Below, piece after piece: positions 52,935-61,657 of a stretch of 64,000 bases of DNA. The translations under genes were made by a program, and so were the position numbers. How positions within the stretch are numbered: position 1 is the first letter of the stretch; every line of letters begins with the position of its first letter. Source of the stretch: Aerococcus agrisoli (GTDB lineage: Bacteria; Bacillota; Bacilli; Lactobacillales; Aerococcaceae); the NCBI RefSeq assembly GCF_003797145.1, contig NZ_RKMG01000008.1:1-64000 (forward strand). The letters run 5' to 3'. The notes under the pieces are model-generated. The model was not told where the DNA came from and made no database searches. It saw only the letters and a list, made by a program, of their open reading frames with translations.

Positions 52935-54239
52935 CTACTTTGCATCTGCCATGACAGCATAGTAAGATACCAATGATAATTCATCACTATTTTGGGTTGC
53001 ACTTTGAATTTGGGCTAATTGTGCTTGAGACATTTCATGCGTTACCACAACGATTTCCGCATTATGGGCTTCGTGTTTTGGTTCTTGGAAGACTTTGTCT
53101 AAACTTACTTTGGCGTCATCAAAAATTTTGACTAATTTCAAGAATTGACCTTGTTTGTCTTCCGTCACAAAATGGAAGAAGCCAACCGATTCAATATTTT
53201 CTGCTTCACGCCATGTTGCCTCTTGGCTGTAATTCGCAAAGGCATGACCAGTAGTTTGCGTTTCAATATGTTGACCAATCGCCATAATATCTGAAACAAC
53301 CATAGCCCCAGTTGGTAATTCACCCGCACCTGGACCATAGAACATCATTTCACCAGTTGCCGCACCAGACGTAAAGACTGCATTCATTTCGTTACGAACC
53401 GTTGATAATGGATGTGTCTTCGGTACTAAAGTTGGGGCAACTGACGCATATACTGTGCCGTCTTTAAATGATGCAGTACCAATTAATTTAATCACATAAC
53501 CTAATTGGTCAGCGACCTGAATATCACGTGATTTGACGTGACGAATACCCTTCACAGGAATCTTGTCTAAGTCGACTGATACACCGAAGGCCATTTTAGT
53601 TAAAATAACCATTTTACGCGCAGCATCAAAACCATCCACATCACCAGATGGATCCGCTTCGGCTAAACCTAAAGCTTGTGCCTCAGCCAATACTTCATCA
53701 AAATTACGTTCTTGTTCATACATTTTGGTCAAAATGTAATTCGTTGTCCCATTGACAATCCCTGAAACAGACGACAATTTATCAGACGCTAATGACGTAC
53801 GTAAACTATTCAAGATTGGAATCCCGCCAGCAACGGCTGCTTCATAAAGGAAGTCTAATTGATTAGCGGCTGCATATTGAATTAATTTTTGACCACGTTC
53901 GATAGCAATTAAGTCTTTGTTAGCAGTAACAATGTGTTTACCTGCACGCAAGGCTGCTTCAATGCAATCCGCAGCAAAGCTAGTGCCACCCATTACTTCT
54001 ACGACGATATCGATTTCTGGGTCATTGATGACATCGTTAAAATCTGTCGTTAAGGTGATTTCTTCCGGTAATCCTGGATGTTTCGCACGAGATTTTTCAA
54101 TATCGCGCACAAAAATCTTCGCTACTTTGTAAGAAATGCCTTCTGTATCCGACATTTTTTGGGCATGGTCGTGCATAATTTTTGCCACACCGCCACCAAC
54201 TGTTCCTAAGCCTAATAATCCAACCTTTATTTCTTTCAA
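52935..54239 (-). CDS. hom: Homoserine dehydrogenase
   Basis: 434 aa. NAD(P) loop GLLGLGTVGGGVAKIM, catalytic Lys in VTANKDLIA, GIVNGTTNYIL, DPSGDVDGFDAARK, and a C-terminal ACT domain (about 350-430) for feedback control. The start is taken as TTG five bases after AGGTGA: an earlier GTG lies inside that ribosome site and is unlikely to be used. Operon with thrB. Confidence 0.94.
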   Translation of the reverse strand: MKEIKVGLLGLGTVGGGVAKIMHDHAQKMSDTEGISYKVAKIFVRDIEKSRAKHPGLPEEITLTTDFNDVINDPEIDIVVEVMGGTSFAADCIEAALRAGKHIVTANKDLIAIERGQKLIQYAAANQLDFLYEAAVAGGIPILNSLRTSLASDKLSSVSGIVNGTTNYILTKMYEQERNFDEVLAEAQALGLAEADPSGDVDGFDAARKMVILTKMAFGVSVDLDKIPVKGIRHVKSRDIQVADQLGYVIKLIGTASFKDGTVYASVAPTLVPKTHPLSTVRNEMNAVFTSGAATGEMMFYGPGAGELPTGAMVVSDIMAIGQHIETQTTGHAFANYSQEATWREAENIESVGFFHFVTEDKQGQFLKLVKIFDDAKVSLDKVFQEPKHEAHNAEIVVVTHEMSQAQLAQIQSATQNSDELSLVSYYAVMADAK

Positions 54240-54297
54240 GTTCGTCACCTCTTCTGATTATTCTCTTTCGTTTACTTACCTAACTTTCGAGATTCTC

Positions 54298-55860
54298 TCA
54301 TTTCTTTTTAATAATATCCATTTTACCTGTAAATTCATAAAAAGCAATTAATTGTTGCACGTACTCATAATCTGGCACATAGACTTCGTTTCGTCCCTTA
54401 ATTTTAATCGTTGCTTCTGACCCTTTACCTGCCACAATAATCGTTGTAGCCTTACCTGTAGCCATCGTATCCTGGTAGGCTGTGTAAATGGCACCCGTAC
54501 GGTCCATTTGACGACGAACATTCGCATTGGGATTCACTTCGCGAATACCTGCCTCGATTTCATCCATAATCTTGTAGGGATCTTCAAAGTTAGGATCATC
54601 ACTAGTAAGATAAATTTCATCTGTATTCAATCCCGCAACATGTCCCATATCAGGTCGACGGTTTTCAGCTTTTCCTCCTGCTGACCCAAAGACAATTCGA
54701 ATATCATTGTCGGGAGCCATTTCCTTCACTGAAGAAAATAGCTCTTCGAAAGAAATTTTATTGTGGGCAAAATCTATGACAAAGGTGATGTTGCCGTCAC
54801 TTGTTTTATACACATCCATACGACCTTCGCTGGTTGCTTGCGCCAAGGCTGTTTGTATTGTTGACCAGGCAATGTTATTTTCACGGGCAATTGCTGCAGC
54901 TACTAAAGCGTTGTTGACATTAAAATGACCTAGAACATTCAAAGTCATTGGTATTACTTCACCAGCGTTGTGCACGATGAAGTTTTGTTGACTATCATTG
55001 AAAGTTAATTGGTTGGCAAAATAATCTGCACCCGGATTTTTACGGCTAACAGTCACAATTTTTTCGATATTCGTTGCTGCTTGTGCTGCTGCTAGTATTT
55101 CATCGAAGTGGTCAGTGTCTTCGTTTAATACGGCAACACGTCCATGTTCAAAAATACGTAATTTACTGTGGAAATAATCCTCAAAAGTCGGATGCTCTAC
55201 AGGTGAAATATGATCCGGTGAAATATTTAAGAAAGCCACGATATCCATGCCGACACCATCAACTCGGTTATATTTGAGAGCCTGACTAGAAACTTCCATC
55301 GTTGCACGAGTCACGTTATGATCGCGCATAGTTGCCAGCATGCGGTACAGGTCCATAGCTTCAGGGGTAGTTAACGAAGATACCTCTTTGGTCACACCAT
55401 CGTAATTGAACGTAGAAGAGATAAAACCAGGTTGTGGTGCATTCTTTTCATGGCTATCTTGGCTCAAAATTTGATTTACAAAACCAGCAGTTGTTGTTTT
55501 GCCTTTGGTACCCGTAATCCCTGAAATAGATACGGTTTGCCAAGGTGCTTGGTAGAATTCATTGGCCAAAATAGGCATTGCTTGGCGAATATTACTTACA
55601 ACAATACCTGGCACATCTACTTGAAAAGCTTGCTCAGATACATAGGCAACCGCACCTTTTTCAATTGCATCCACTAAATACGCTTCTTTAAAGGCTAGAC
55701 CTTTGCAGACAAAAAGAGTCCCTGGCACTACCTCGCGTGAATCAAAGGTGATTTGGCCAACCTCAATTCCTGCTGCCCGTTCGCCATTGATGATTTGTAT
55801 GTCGTCTGCTTGAGACTTGAAAAAAGCAATAATTGCTTCTAAATTCATTGAATCTGACAT
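54298..55860 (-). CDS. murE: UDP-MurNAc-tripeptide ligase MurE, probably lysine-adding
   Basis: Adds the third amino acid of the peptidoglycan stem. 520 aa; ATP loop GITGTKGKTTTAGF. The substrate motif reads SDDPNFEDP, where the meso-diaminopimelate enzymes have DNPRxE(D)P, so L-lysine is the likely substrate; this is inference from the motif. AAGGGAG fixes the ATG of MSDSMNLEA. It is outside the dcw cluster, as in many Lactobacillales. A terminator hairpin lies only about 30 bases upstream. Confidence 0.93.
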   Translation of the reverse strand: MSDSMNLEAIIAFFKSQADDIQIINGERAAGIEVGQITFDSREVVPGTLFVCKGLAFKEAYLVDAIEKGAVAYVSEQAFQVDVPGIVVSNIRQAMPILANEFYQAPWQTVSISGITGTKGKTTTAGFVNQILSQDSHEKNAPQPGFISSTFNYDGVTKEVSSLTTPEAMDLYRMLATMRDHNVTRATMEVSSQALKYNRVDGVGMDIVAFLNISPDHISPVEHPTFEDYFHSKLRIFEHGRVAVLNEDTDHFDEILAAAQAATNIEKIVTVSRKNPGADYFANQLTFNDSQQNFIVHNAGEVIPMTLNVLGHFNVNNALVAAAIARENNIAWSTIQTALAQATSEGRMDVYKTSDGNITFVIDFAHNKISFEELFSSVKEMAPDNDIRIVFGSAGGKAENRRPDMGHVAGLNTDEIYLTSDDPNFEDPYKIMDEIEAGIREVNPNANVRRQMDRTGAIYTAYQDTMATGKATTIIVAGKGSEATIKIKGRNEVYVPDYEYVQQLIAFYEFTGKMDIIKKK

Positions 55861-55887
55861 CTTAAACTCCCTTTTCTTGTGAAATCT

Positions 55888-55921
55888 GTAAAATAAAAAA
55901 GGGTCGTGATGCCACGACCCT
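55888..55921 (-). terminator. Terminator or attenuator just before murE
   Basis: Nine-pair stem AGGGTCGTG-GCAT-CACGACCCT with six T on minus, ending about 30 bases above murE. It may end the DUF1797 transcript, but there is no room for a promoter between it and murE, so murE must depend on read-through or an antiterminator. Confidence 0.8.
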
Positions 55922-56007
55922 CTATACGACACAGAATGTCTGCCATATTGGTGTACGATAAGTATACTTACCTGAACTTATCTCATTTCCTAAATAAATA
56001 AAATTTA

Positions 56008-56235
56008 TTATTGGATTAATTCGTAAATTTCCATTGCGACTAAGTCGATGTCGTCAAATTGGAAAGTTTCATTGATCGTTAAGTCTTCTAATTCAAAACT
56101 TTCAGATTCTTTATTGTATCGAACGATACATTTTTCAACGCCCTCTTTTTCAAAACGACGTACTTCGATTTCTGAGTCATCTGAAAGCATGGCTTTCAAA
56201 CGCGTAATGATTGCTTCTAATCGAGATGATTGCAT
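56008..56235 (-). CDS. DUF1797 (YkuJ-like) small protein
   Basis: 75 aa acidic protein matching DUF1797/YkuJ, function unknown. AAAGGAG eight bases before the ATG of MQSSRLEAI; the frame is open 11 codons further up without a site. Convergent with nothing; murE lies downstream on the same strand behind a terminator. Confidence 0.85.
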   Translation of the reverse strand: MQSSRLEAIITRLKAMLSDDSEIEVRRFEKEGVEKCIVRYNKESESFELEDLTINETFQFDDIDLVAMEIYELIQ

Positions 56236-56378
56236 AATAATCTCCTTTCGCCTTCTTATCTTTGTCATTTTAACACTCTTTGCATGAATAAAAAACCCAA
56301 AATTGGATAAGAATGCAATTAATTTTCATAAAAAACCATGATTTGCCTAATTTATAGAGGTTCTAGAAACAGATTTCC

Positions 56379-57641
56379 CTATTCGTCTCCTTTTCGACGA
56401 ATGTTTAAGGCCGAAAGATATTTTTTTGGCCATTTCAAAGGTTTATATAATTCATCGAATGTTGTTGATAAATGCATGCTACTACTCAAGAAACTACGTT
56501 TATTTTCTGTTTTTTCTTCAATCATAAATTCGTAAATGTGATACAAATCCTCATAAAAGGCATCGGCTGATACTTCATAGATCAATTCATCTAAACTTTT
56601 ATCATAGATGTCTTTTTCTTTATGCACTTTTACGACAGCCTGTGGAAAATCAGCCACTTCATCTAGCAAATGTCCAAATGGTGCTGTTTCTTCCAGTGAA
56701 GCCAAATATGGTGTTTTCATTGCAATCACAGGCAAATGATTGGTGATAGCCTCAATAAATGTCAGGCCCTGTGTTTCAGACGTCGATAAATTCACGTATA
56801 CGTCGGCTGCTTGGTAGAATTCATTCACATGGTCATGATCGACAAATCCTGGAAAAATGATTTTATCTTCTAAGCCAAGTTCCGCAGTTAATTCTTTCAG
56901 TTCCTCAAGTTGAGGACCATCGCCTGCCAACATCAATTTGACGTTGGGAATGTGCGTTAAAACGCTTGGTAATTGTTTGATAATGGCGATTAAATTCTTC
57001 TCTTCCGCAATCCGGTTGATGGATAAGAGTAAATACTCATCTGGATGAATACCCCATCTTTCTCGGACAGAAGCCAAGGTGTCACTGTCTATTTTTTTCG
57101 GTACCTTAACCCCCGTTGCTAGAACGTGGATGGGTTTTCTAATTTGGTAATCCACCAAAACTTCCTTCATTTGTTTACTTGGTGAGATGACCAAATCTGC
57201 TTGGTCGCAGAAAATTTTGGATAGTTGCACCACCGTCTTACGTGATATCAATTTACCGTTCAATAAATAATGCAGATATTTTTCATACCATGTATGGTAG
57301 GTATGGATTAAAGGAATGCGCATATATTTCGATACACTAACCCCCATTAAACCCATGGAAAATTCAGTTTGGGTATGCACGACATCGATTTTAAGCTCTC
57401 GACATTTTCGGTAAATGGCACCAAAGAAAGGCACCGCTACCCGTCTATCTTTGAAAAAGATAAAGGGCACAGATTCATAGCGAAATACATTATGTTCCAC
57501 ACCGGTTACTTTTGGATCGGAGGTGGTAAAGATATAGACATTATGCCCATTCTCTTCAAAGGTCTCTTTTAATGTTTGGATTGAGGTAGCGACACCACTC
57601 ACTTGTGGGAAGTAGGTATCGGTAAAGATTGCTATATTCAT
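56379..57641 (-). CDS. GT4 glycosyltransferase, probable diacylglycerol glucosyltransferase (LafA-like)
   Basis: 420 aa, GT-B fold, family 4. The start MNIAIFTDTYFPQVSGVATS and the motif ETQGLTFIEAITNHLPVIA (E-x7-E donor site) match the glucosyltransferases of Lactobacillales that make monoglucosyl-diacylglycerol, the anchor lipid of lipoteichoic acid. The second enzyme (LafB-type) is not adjacent. GGGAG before ATG, and a TATAAT on minus at 57672-57677. Other GT4 roles cannot be excluded. Confidence 0.82.
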   Translation of the reverse strand: MNIAIFTDTYFPQVSGVATSIQTLKETFEENGHNVYIFTTSDPKVTGVEHNVFRYESVPFIFFKDRRVAVPFFGAIYRKCRELKIDVVHTQTEFSMGLMGVSVSKYMRIPLIHTYHTWYEKYLHYLLNGKLISRKTVVQLSKIFCDQADLVISPSKQMKEVLVDYQIRKPIHVLATGVKVPKKIDSDTLASVRERWGIHPDEYLLLSINRIAEEKNLIAIIKQLPSVLTHIPNVKLMLAGDGPQLEELKELTAELGLEDKIIFPGFVDHDHVNEFYQAADVYVNLSTSETQGLTFIEAITNHLPVIAMKTPYLASLEETAPFGHLLDEVADFPQAVVKVHKEKDIYDKSLDELIYEVSADAFYEDLYHIYEFMIEEKTENKRSFLSSSMHLSTTFDELYKPLKWPKKYLSALNIRRKGDE

Positions 57642-57830
57642 CTGAACACTCCCTAAATGCTACTGTTTCTTATTATACCTATCCTAACACATTATGGGAG
57701 GAGACTAGTATTCAAATGTCTAAAATTTTTCATAAATTATTCAAGTATTTTTATCCAAAATGTAAGGCTTATCTCCCTAATAATTTTTCTATCCATGAAA
57801 AATAAAAGTATATTTTTGTCTGATACAACA

Positions 57831-57973
57831 AAAAGAGGCTGGAACAAAAAATTGAAATCAAAGATTTTCCGTCCTTACAGTGTACGTTCCTTGTGAGCCG
57901 TGGGACCATTGAAAGCCAAGGTCACTCGATTTCATCCTCTTTCACGGCTAAAGAACTAGACTTTCAGTCCTTT
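57831..57973 (+). repeat. Dispersed inverted repeat R7 (without module)
   Basis: Begins GAGGCTGGAACAAAA, then AAGATTTTCCGTCCTTACAG, the arm GTTCCTTGTGAGCCGTG and right arm CACGGCTAAAGAAC. The core is shortened (GGTCACTCGATTTCATCC). Only seven bases occupy the place where modules A and B lie in R1 and R6. Confidence 0.7.
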
Positions 57974-58023
57974 AACCTGTGCCCATGATAGATTTCAATC
58001 AAATTTTATATGAATTTTTCAAA

Positions 58024-58064
58024 GTAAAAGGCGTACACAACTCTTTTTAAGAATTGTGTACGCC
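58024..58064 (-). terminator. Terminator of the alcohol dehydrogenase gene
   Basis: Perfect 11-pair stem 58030-58040/58054-58064 with T on minus. The loop resembles those of the hairpins at 4222 and 43888. Confidence 0.8.
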
Positions 58065-58109
58065 ATTTTAGAGGACTTTTGTCTCATCCTCTTGTATATA
58101 TTTTTTTGA

Positions 58110-59069
58110 CTAAGCTTCGTCAGGATAGATTGCCACAAGACGTCCTTGAACTTTCCCGTCTTCTAATTCCTTAATAGCTTCAGGGATATTTTCAAATGTT
58201 GTTTCATGTAACTTAGGTGTCAAACGACCATCTTTCATTAATTCATAGATGGCAGCGATATCTTCTTTATCGCCACCTACTGAAGATAATAATTTTTTAT
58301 TTTTGGTGATAAAATCGGTAACATCTATCGTTGTATATAGTTTACCCATACCAACCAAGACTACCGTACCACCAGGACGAACAGTTTTTAAAGCCTCTGA
58401 TGTAGTAATATCAAAACCTGCAAAATCCACAACTAAATCTAATCCTACTTCCGCCAATTCAGTAATATTTGATACCACATCTTTGGCCCCAATTTCACGC
58501 GCTAAGGCTTGCGCTTTATCAGATGTATCTACCGCATAAATATCTTCAATACCTTCTGCTTTGGCTGCTTGTAAAGCAAATTGACCTAATCCTCCGATAC
58601 CGATTAAGGCAATTTTCATACCTGGTTTTGCTTGTCCTGCAGTAAACAATGCGTGATAAGAGGTCATACCAGCATCTGTTGCAGATGCTGCTTCTTTGAT
58701 TGATAATTCGTCCGGTACATGTACTAAGTCAGATGCAGGTGCATGGATACGTGTACCAAAGCCACCATCATATGCATATCCCGGTGCCATACCGGAAGGA
58801 CCAGTCGGACAAATTGCCACACGGTCGCCTACTTTAAAATCAACTACTCCTGGACCAACTTCAATAATCGTCCCCGCATTTTCGTGACCCATGATAATAG
58901 GCACATTCATAATGCTCATCCATTCTTCACTCTCAAGAGCACCAACATCTGAATGACAGATGCCAACAGCACCGGTTTTGATTACAACATAACCTTCTTG
59001 TGCTTTCGGATCCTCTTTTTCAACCATTTGCAATGGTGCGTGTGTCGTAGTAAATTGCCAACCTCTCAC
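58110..59069 (-). CDS. Zinc-type alcohol dehydrogenase (MDR family) without structural-zinc loop
   Basis: 319 aa medium-chain dehydrogenase. Catalytic zinc ligands are likely Cys in GICHSDVGAL, His-Glu in IMGHENAG and Asp in ATDAGMTSYHAL. NAD(P) loop GIGGLGQFALQAAK. The segment after VGDRVAIC, which normally holds four structural-zinc cysteines, reads PTGPSGMAPGYAYDGG and is shorter, so the second zinc is absent. Start GTG, nine bases after AAGGAG. A cre-like site overlaps its promoter, which suggests carbon catabolite control. Substrate unknown. Confidence 0.88.
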   Translation of the reverse strand: MRGWQFTTTHAPLQMVEKEDPKAQEGYVVIKTGAVGICHSDVGALESEEWMSIMNVPIIMGHENAGTIIEVGPGVVDFKVGDRVAICPTGPSGMAPGYAYDGGFGTRIHAPASDLVHVPDELSIKEAASATDAGMTSYHALFTAGQAKPGMKIALIGIGGLGQFALQAAKAEGIEDIYAVDTSDKAQALAREIGAKDVVSNITELAEVGLDLVVDFAGFDITTSEALKTVRPGGTVVLVGMGKLYTTIDVTDFITKNKKLLSSVGGDKEDIAAIYELMKDGRLTPKLHETTFENIPEAIKELEDGKVQGRLVAIYPDEA

Positions 59070-59103
59070 GAAAAATCACTCCTTATAAATTTTGTACACC
59101 TCA

Positions 59104-59133
59104 ATTATAACGTTAAGCGCTTACATTGTGCAA
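59104..59133 (-). promoter_or_regulatory. Promoter of the alcohol dehydrogenase gene with a cre-like site
   Basis: On minus TTGCAC (59128-59133), 18 bases, TATAAT (59104-59109). Between the boxes lies GTTAAGCGCTTACA (59112-59125), close to the CcpA cre consensus. CcpA bound there would block the promoter. Confidence 0.65.
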
Positions 59134-59290
59134 ATATGAACAATATTTAACACTATAATTTGCGTCATAATAATATATTATTTCGCTGCATATACAGGTG
59201 TATTGACCTAAATCGTTATTATAATGAATGTTTTCTGTCATTTTTATTTTCTAAAGAATCTTGTATATGGTGATATTGCGTCATTTACAC

Positions 59291-59331
59291 GCAAAAAAGA
59301 GCTTGAGTCATTTAAGGCTCAAGCTCTTTCA
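59291..59331 (-). terminator. Terminator of ptsHI
   Basis: Perfect stem 59297-59307/59318-59328 with six T on minus. Confidence 0.88.
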
Positions 59332-59352
59332 AATGTTTATTTAGGGAAATGA

Positions 59353-61086
59353 TTATAGTTCAGCTAATTCTGGAACAGCTTCACGGATCATTTCTTCTGC
59401 TTCGTCAGATGTAGTTGCTTCGTTCACAACTTTATCAGCTAATGCAGCCATTTTTTCTGAATCAAGTTTAGAAATTAATGAACGGATTTTAAGTACAGAT
59501 GATGCAGACATTGAGAATTCATCAAGACCCATACCTACTAATAATGGCGCTGCCATTGGTTCCCCAGCAACTTCACCACACATACCAGTCCATTTACCTT
59601 CTTTATGACTTGCGTCAATAACGTTCTTGATCAAACGTAATACAGATGGGTTGAATGGTTGGTATAAGTATGAAACGTGTTCGTTCATACGGTCAGCCGC
59701 CATTGTATATTGGATCAAGTCGTTAGTACCGATAGAGAAGAAGTCAACTTCCTTAGCAAATTGATCTGCTAATACAGCTGCCGCTGGAATCTCAATCATG
59801 ATACCTACTTGAATGTTATCCGCAACTTCTACACCTTCAGAAACTAACTTCGCTTTTTCTTCTTCAAAGATTGCTTTCGCAGCTCTGAATTCAGGCAAGT
59901 TAGAAATCATTGGGAACATGATACGTAAAGTACCATATACAGAAGCACGTAATAACGCACGCAATTGAACGCGTAATAATTCAGGTTGGTTTAATCCAAT
60001 ACGGATCGCACGGTAACCTAAGAATGGGTTCATTTCTTCAGGTAATTCTAAGTATGGTAAATGTTTGTCTCCACCGATGTCCATAGTACGGACAACAACT
60101 GGATGACCTTCCATGCTCTCAAGAACTACTTTGTAAGATTCAAATTGTTCATCTTCTGTTGGCATTTCATCAGAATCCATGTATAAGAATTCTGTACGAT
60201 ATAGTCCGATAGCTTCAGCACCATTGTCATGAACACCAGTTAAATCTTTAGGTGTACCAATGTTCGCAGCTAATTCGAATTTTTTACCATCTTTAGATAA
60301 AGTTTCAGCATCTTTCAATTTTTCCCATTCAGCTTTACGCGCTAAGAATGCGTCTAAAGTAGCTTTGTATTCAGCAATTGTTGCGTCATCAGGGTTAATG
60401 ATTACTTCACCATTTAAACCATCAACGATAACCATGTCACCGTCTTTGATTTCTTTAGATGCAGAACCAGAACCTACAACTGCAGCAATTTCTAATGAAC
60501 GAGACATAATTGCAGAATGAGATGTACGACCACCGATATCAGTTGCAAAACCTTTTACATAAGTACGATTTAATTGCGCTGTATCACTTGGTGTTAAATC
60601 ATACGCTACCACAACAACTTCTTCATCGATTGTTGATAAGTCAGGAATACGAACACCTAATAAATGCGCTACTAAACGGTCAGTAACATCTTTGATGTCA
60701 GCTGCACGTTCCTGCATATATGGGTTATCTTCCATACCTTTGAAGATATCGATATAGAAATCAGCTGTTTGACGAACTGCTGATTGAGCATTTAAGCCTT
60801 CATCATCAATTTTTTGTTCATAAGCTGTTCTCAATTCTGGATCTTCAAGTACCATCAAATGAGCATCAAAAACTTGCGCTTCTTCAGCAGATAATGACTT
60901 AGAAGCTACGTCTTTGATTTTTTCGATTTCTACTTTTGAGTCTGCTATAGCGGTTGCTAAGCGTTCTTTTTCTTGTTGTGAATCGTCAGATTTTGAAATT
61001 TCAAAACTTAAGTCAGGTTCTTCAACTAAGAACGCTTTAGCGATGGCAATACCATCACTAGCCGCGATTCCTGTTAGTTTTGTCAT
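59353..61086 (-). CDS. ptsI: PTS enzyme I (phosphoenolpyruvate-protein phosphotransferase)
   Basis: First enzyme of the sugar PTS: takes phosphate from PEP and passes it to HPr. 577 aa. N-terminal HPr-binding domain; phospho-histidine in [17 protein letters not shown]-binding barrel with [31 protein letters not shown] and GMCGEVAGE. It starts one base after the ptsH stop, so they are one operon. Confidence 0.98.
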   Translation of the reverse strand: MTKLTGIAASDGIAIAKAFLVEEPDLSFEISKSDDSQQEKERLATAIADSKVEIEKIKDVASKSLSAEEAQVFDAHLMVLEDPELRTAYEQKIDDEGLNAQSAVRQTADFYIDIFKGMEDNPYMQERAADIKDVTDRLVAHLLGVRIPDLSTIDEEVVVVAYDLTPSDTAQLNRTYVKGFATDIGGRTSHSAIMSRSLEIAAVVGSGSASKEIKDGDMVIVDGLNGEVIINPDDATIAEYKATLDAFLARKAEWEKLKDAETLSKDGKKFELAANIGTPKDLTGVHDNGAEAIGLYRTEFLYMDSDEMPTEDEQFESYKVVLESMEGHPVVVRTMDIGGDKHLPYLELPEEMNPFLGYRAIRIGLNQPELLRVQLRALLRASVYGTLRIMFPMISNLPEFRAAKAIFEEEKAKLVSEGVEVADNIQVGIMIEIPAAAVLADQFAKEVDFFSIGTNDLIQYTMAADRMNEHVSYLYQPFNPSVLRLIKNVIDASHKEGKWTGMCGEVAGEPMAAPLLVGMGLDEFSMSASSVLKIRSLISKLDSEKMAALADKVVNEATTSDEAEEMIREAVPELAEL

Positions 61087-61087
61087 A

Positions 61088-61354
61088 TTATTCTGATAAC
61101 CCTTCGTTCTTCATAGTTTCAGCGATTGAAGCGATTGCTTCTGCTTCGTCGTCACCTTCAGCTGTGATTACAACGTCAGAACCTTGACCAACACCTAAAG
61201 ACATTACACCCATGATTGATTTCAAGTTTACAGATTTACCTTTGTATTCTAAGTTAATATCTGAGTTGAATTTGCTTGCTGCTTGTACTAATAAAGTAGC
61301 AGGACGTGCGTGGATACCTGTTTCAGCTGTAATGTTAAATTCTTGTTTTTGCAT
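61088..61354 (-). CDS. ptsH: Phosphocarrier protein HPr
   Basis: 88 aa, standard length. His15 in [10 protein letters not shown] takes phosphate from enzyme I; Ser46 in [11 protein letters not shown] is the HPr kinase site, and the P-Ser form is the CcpA co-factor. The ATG two codons inside the longest frame places His and Ser at 15 and 46 and gives ten bases to AAAGGAG. Confidence 0.97.
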   Translation of the reverse strand: MQKQEFNITAETGIHARPATLLVQAASKFNSDINLEYKGKSVNLKSIMGVMSLGVGQGSDVVITAEGDDEAEAIASIAETMKNEGLSE

Positions 61355-61408
61355 AATCAAAAATCTCCTTTTAAATGTTTTTTTCTACCTCTAACAATAG
61401 TAAGAGCC

Positions 61409-61437
61409 ATTATAGCAAGTCCAATTGTAAAGAGCAA
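61409..61437 (-). promoter_or_regulatory. Promoter of ptsHI
   Basis: On minus TTGCTC (61432-61437), 17 bases, TATAAT (61409-61414) with a TGC extension. Confidence 0.75.
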
Positions 61438-61558
61438 TATCACAACCTAGACTATACCATAAAAAGAAAACTCTTTCATTAATAATTTACCAAAAAACTT
61501 GGCAATTAACAAGAATTTTCCTATTTTGAGAAAAATTTTAACTTTAGAAGCAAATAGG

Positions 61559-61587
61559 TTGAAAGTCAAGATTGGTCAGAGTATAAT
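61559..61587 (+). promoter_or_regulatory. clpE promoter with a CtsR-like operator
   Basis: TTGAAA (61559-61564), 17 bases, TATAAT (61582-61587). The spacer holds AGTCAAG-ATT-GGTCAGA (61564-61580), two heptads three bases apart close to the CtsR operator. CtsR represses clp genes until heat stress. Confidence 0.75.
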
Positions 61588-61657
61588 AAGGGGATGGTAA
61601 GATAGTTTAATGAAGTATCTACATTTCATCCATCCTATTTAGAAAAGGAGTGTTCAT

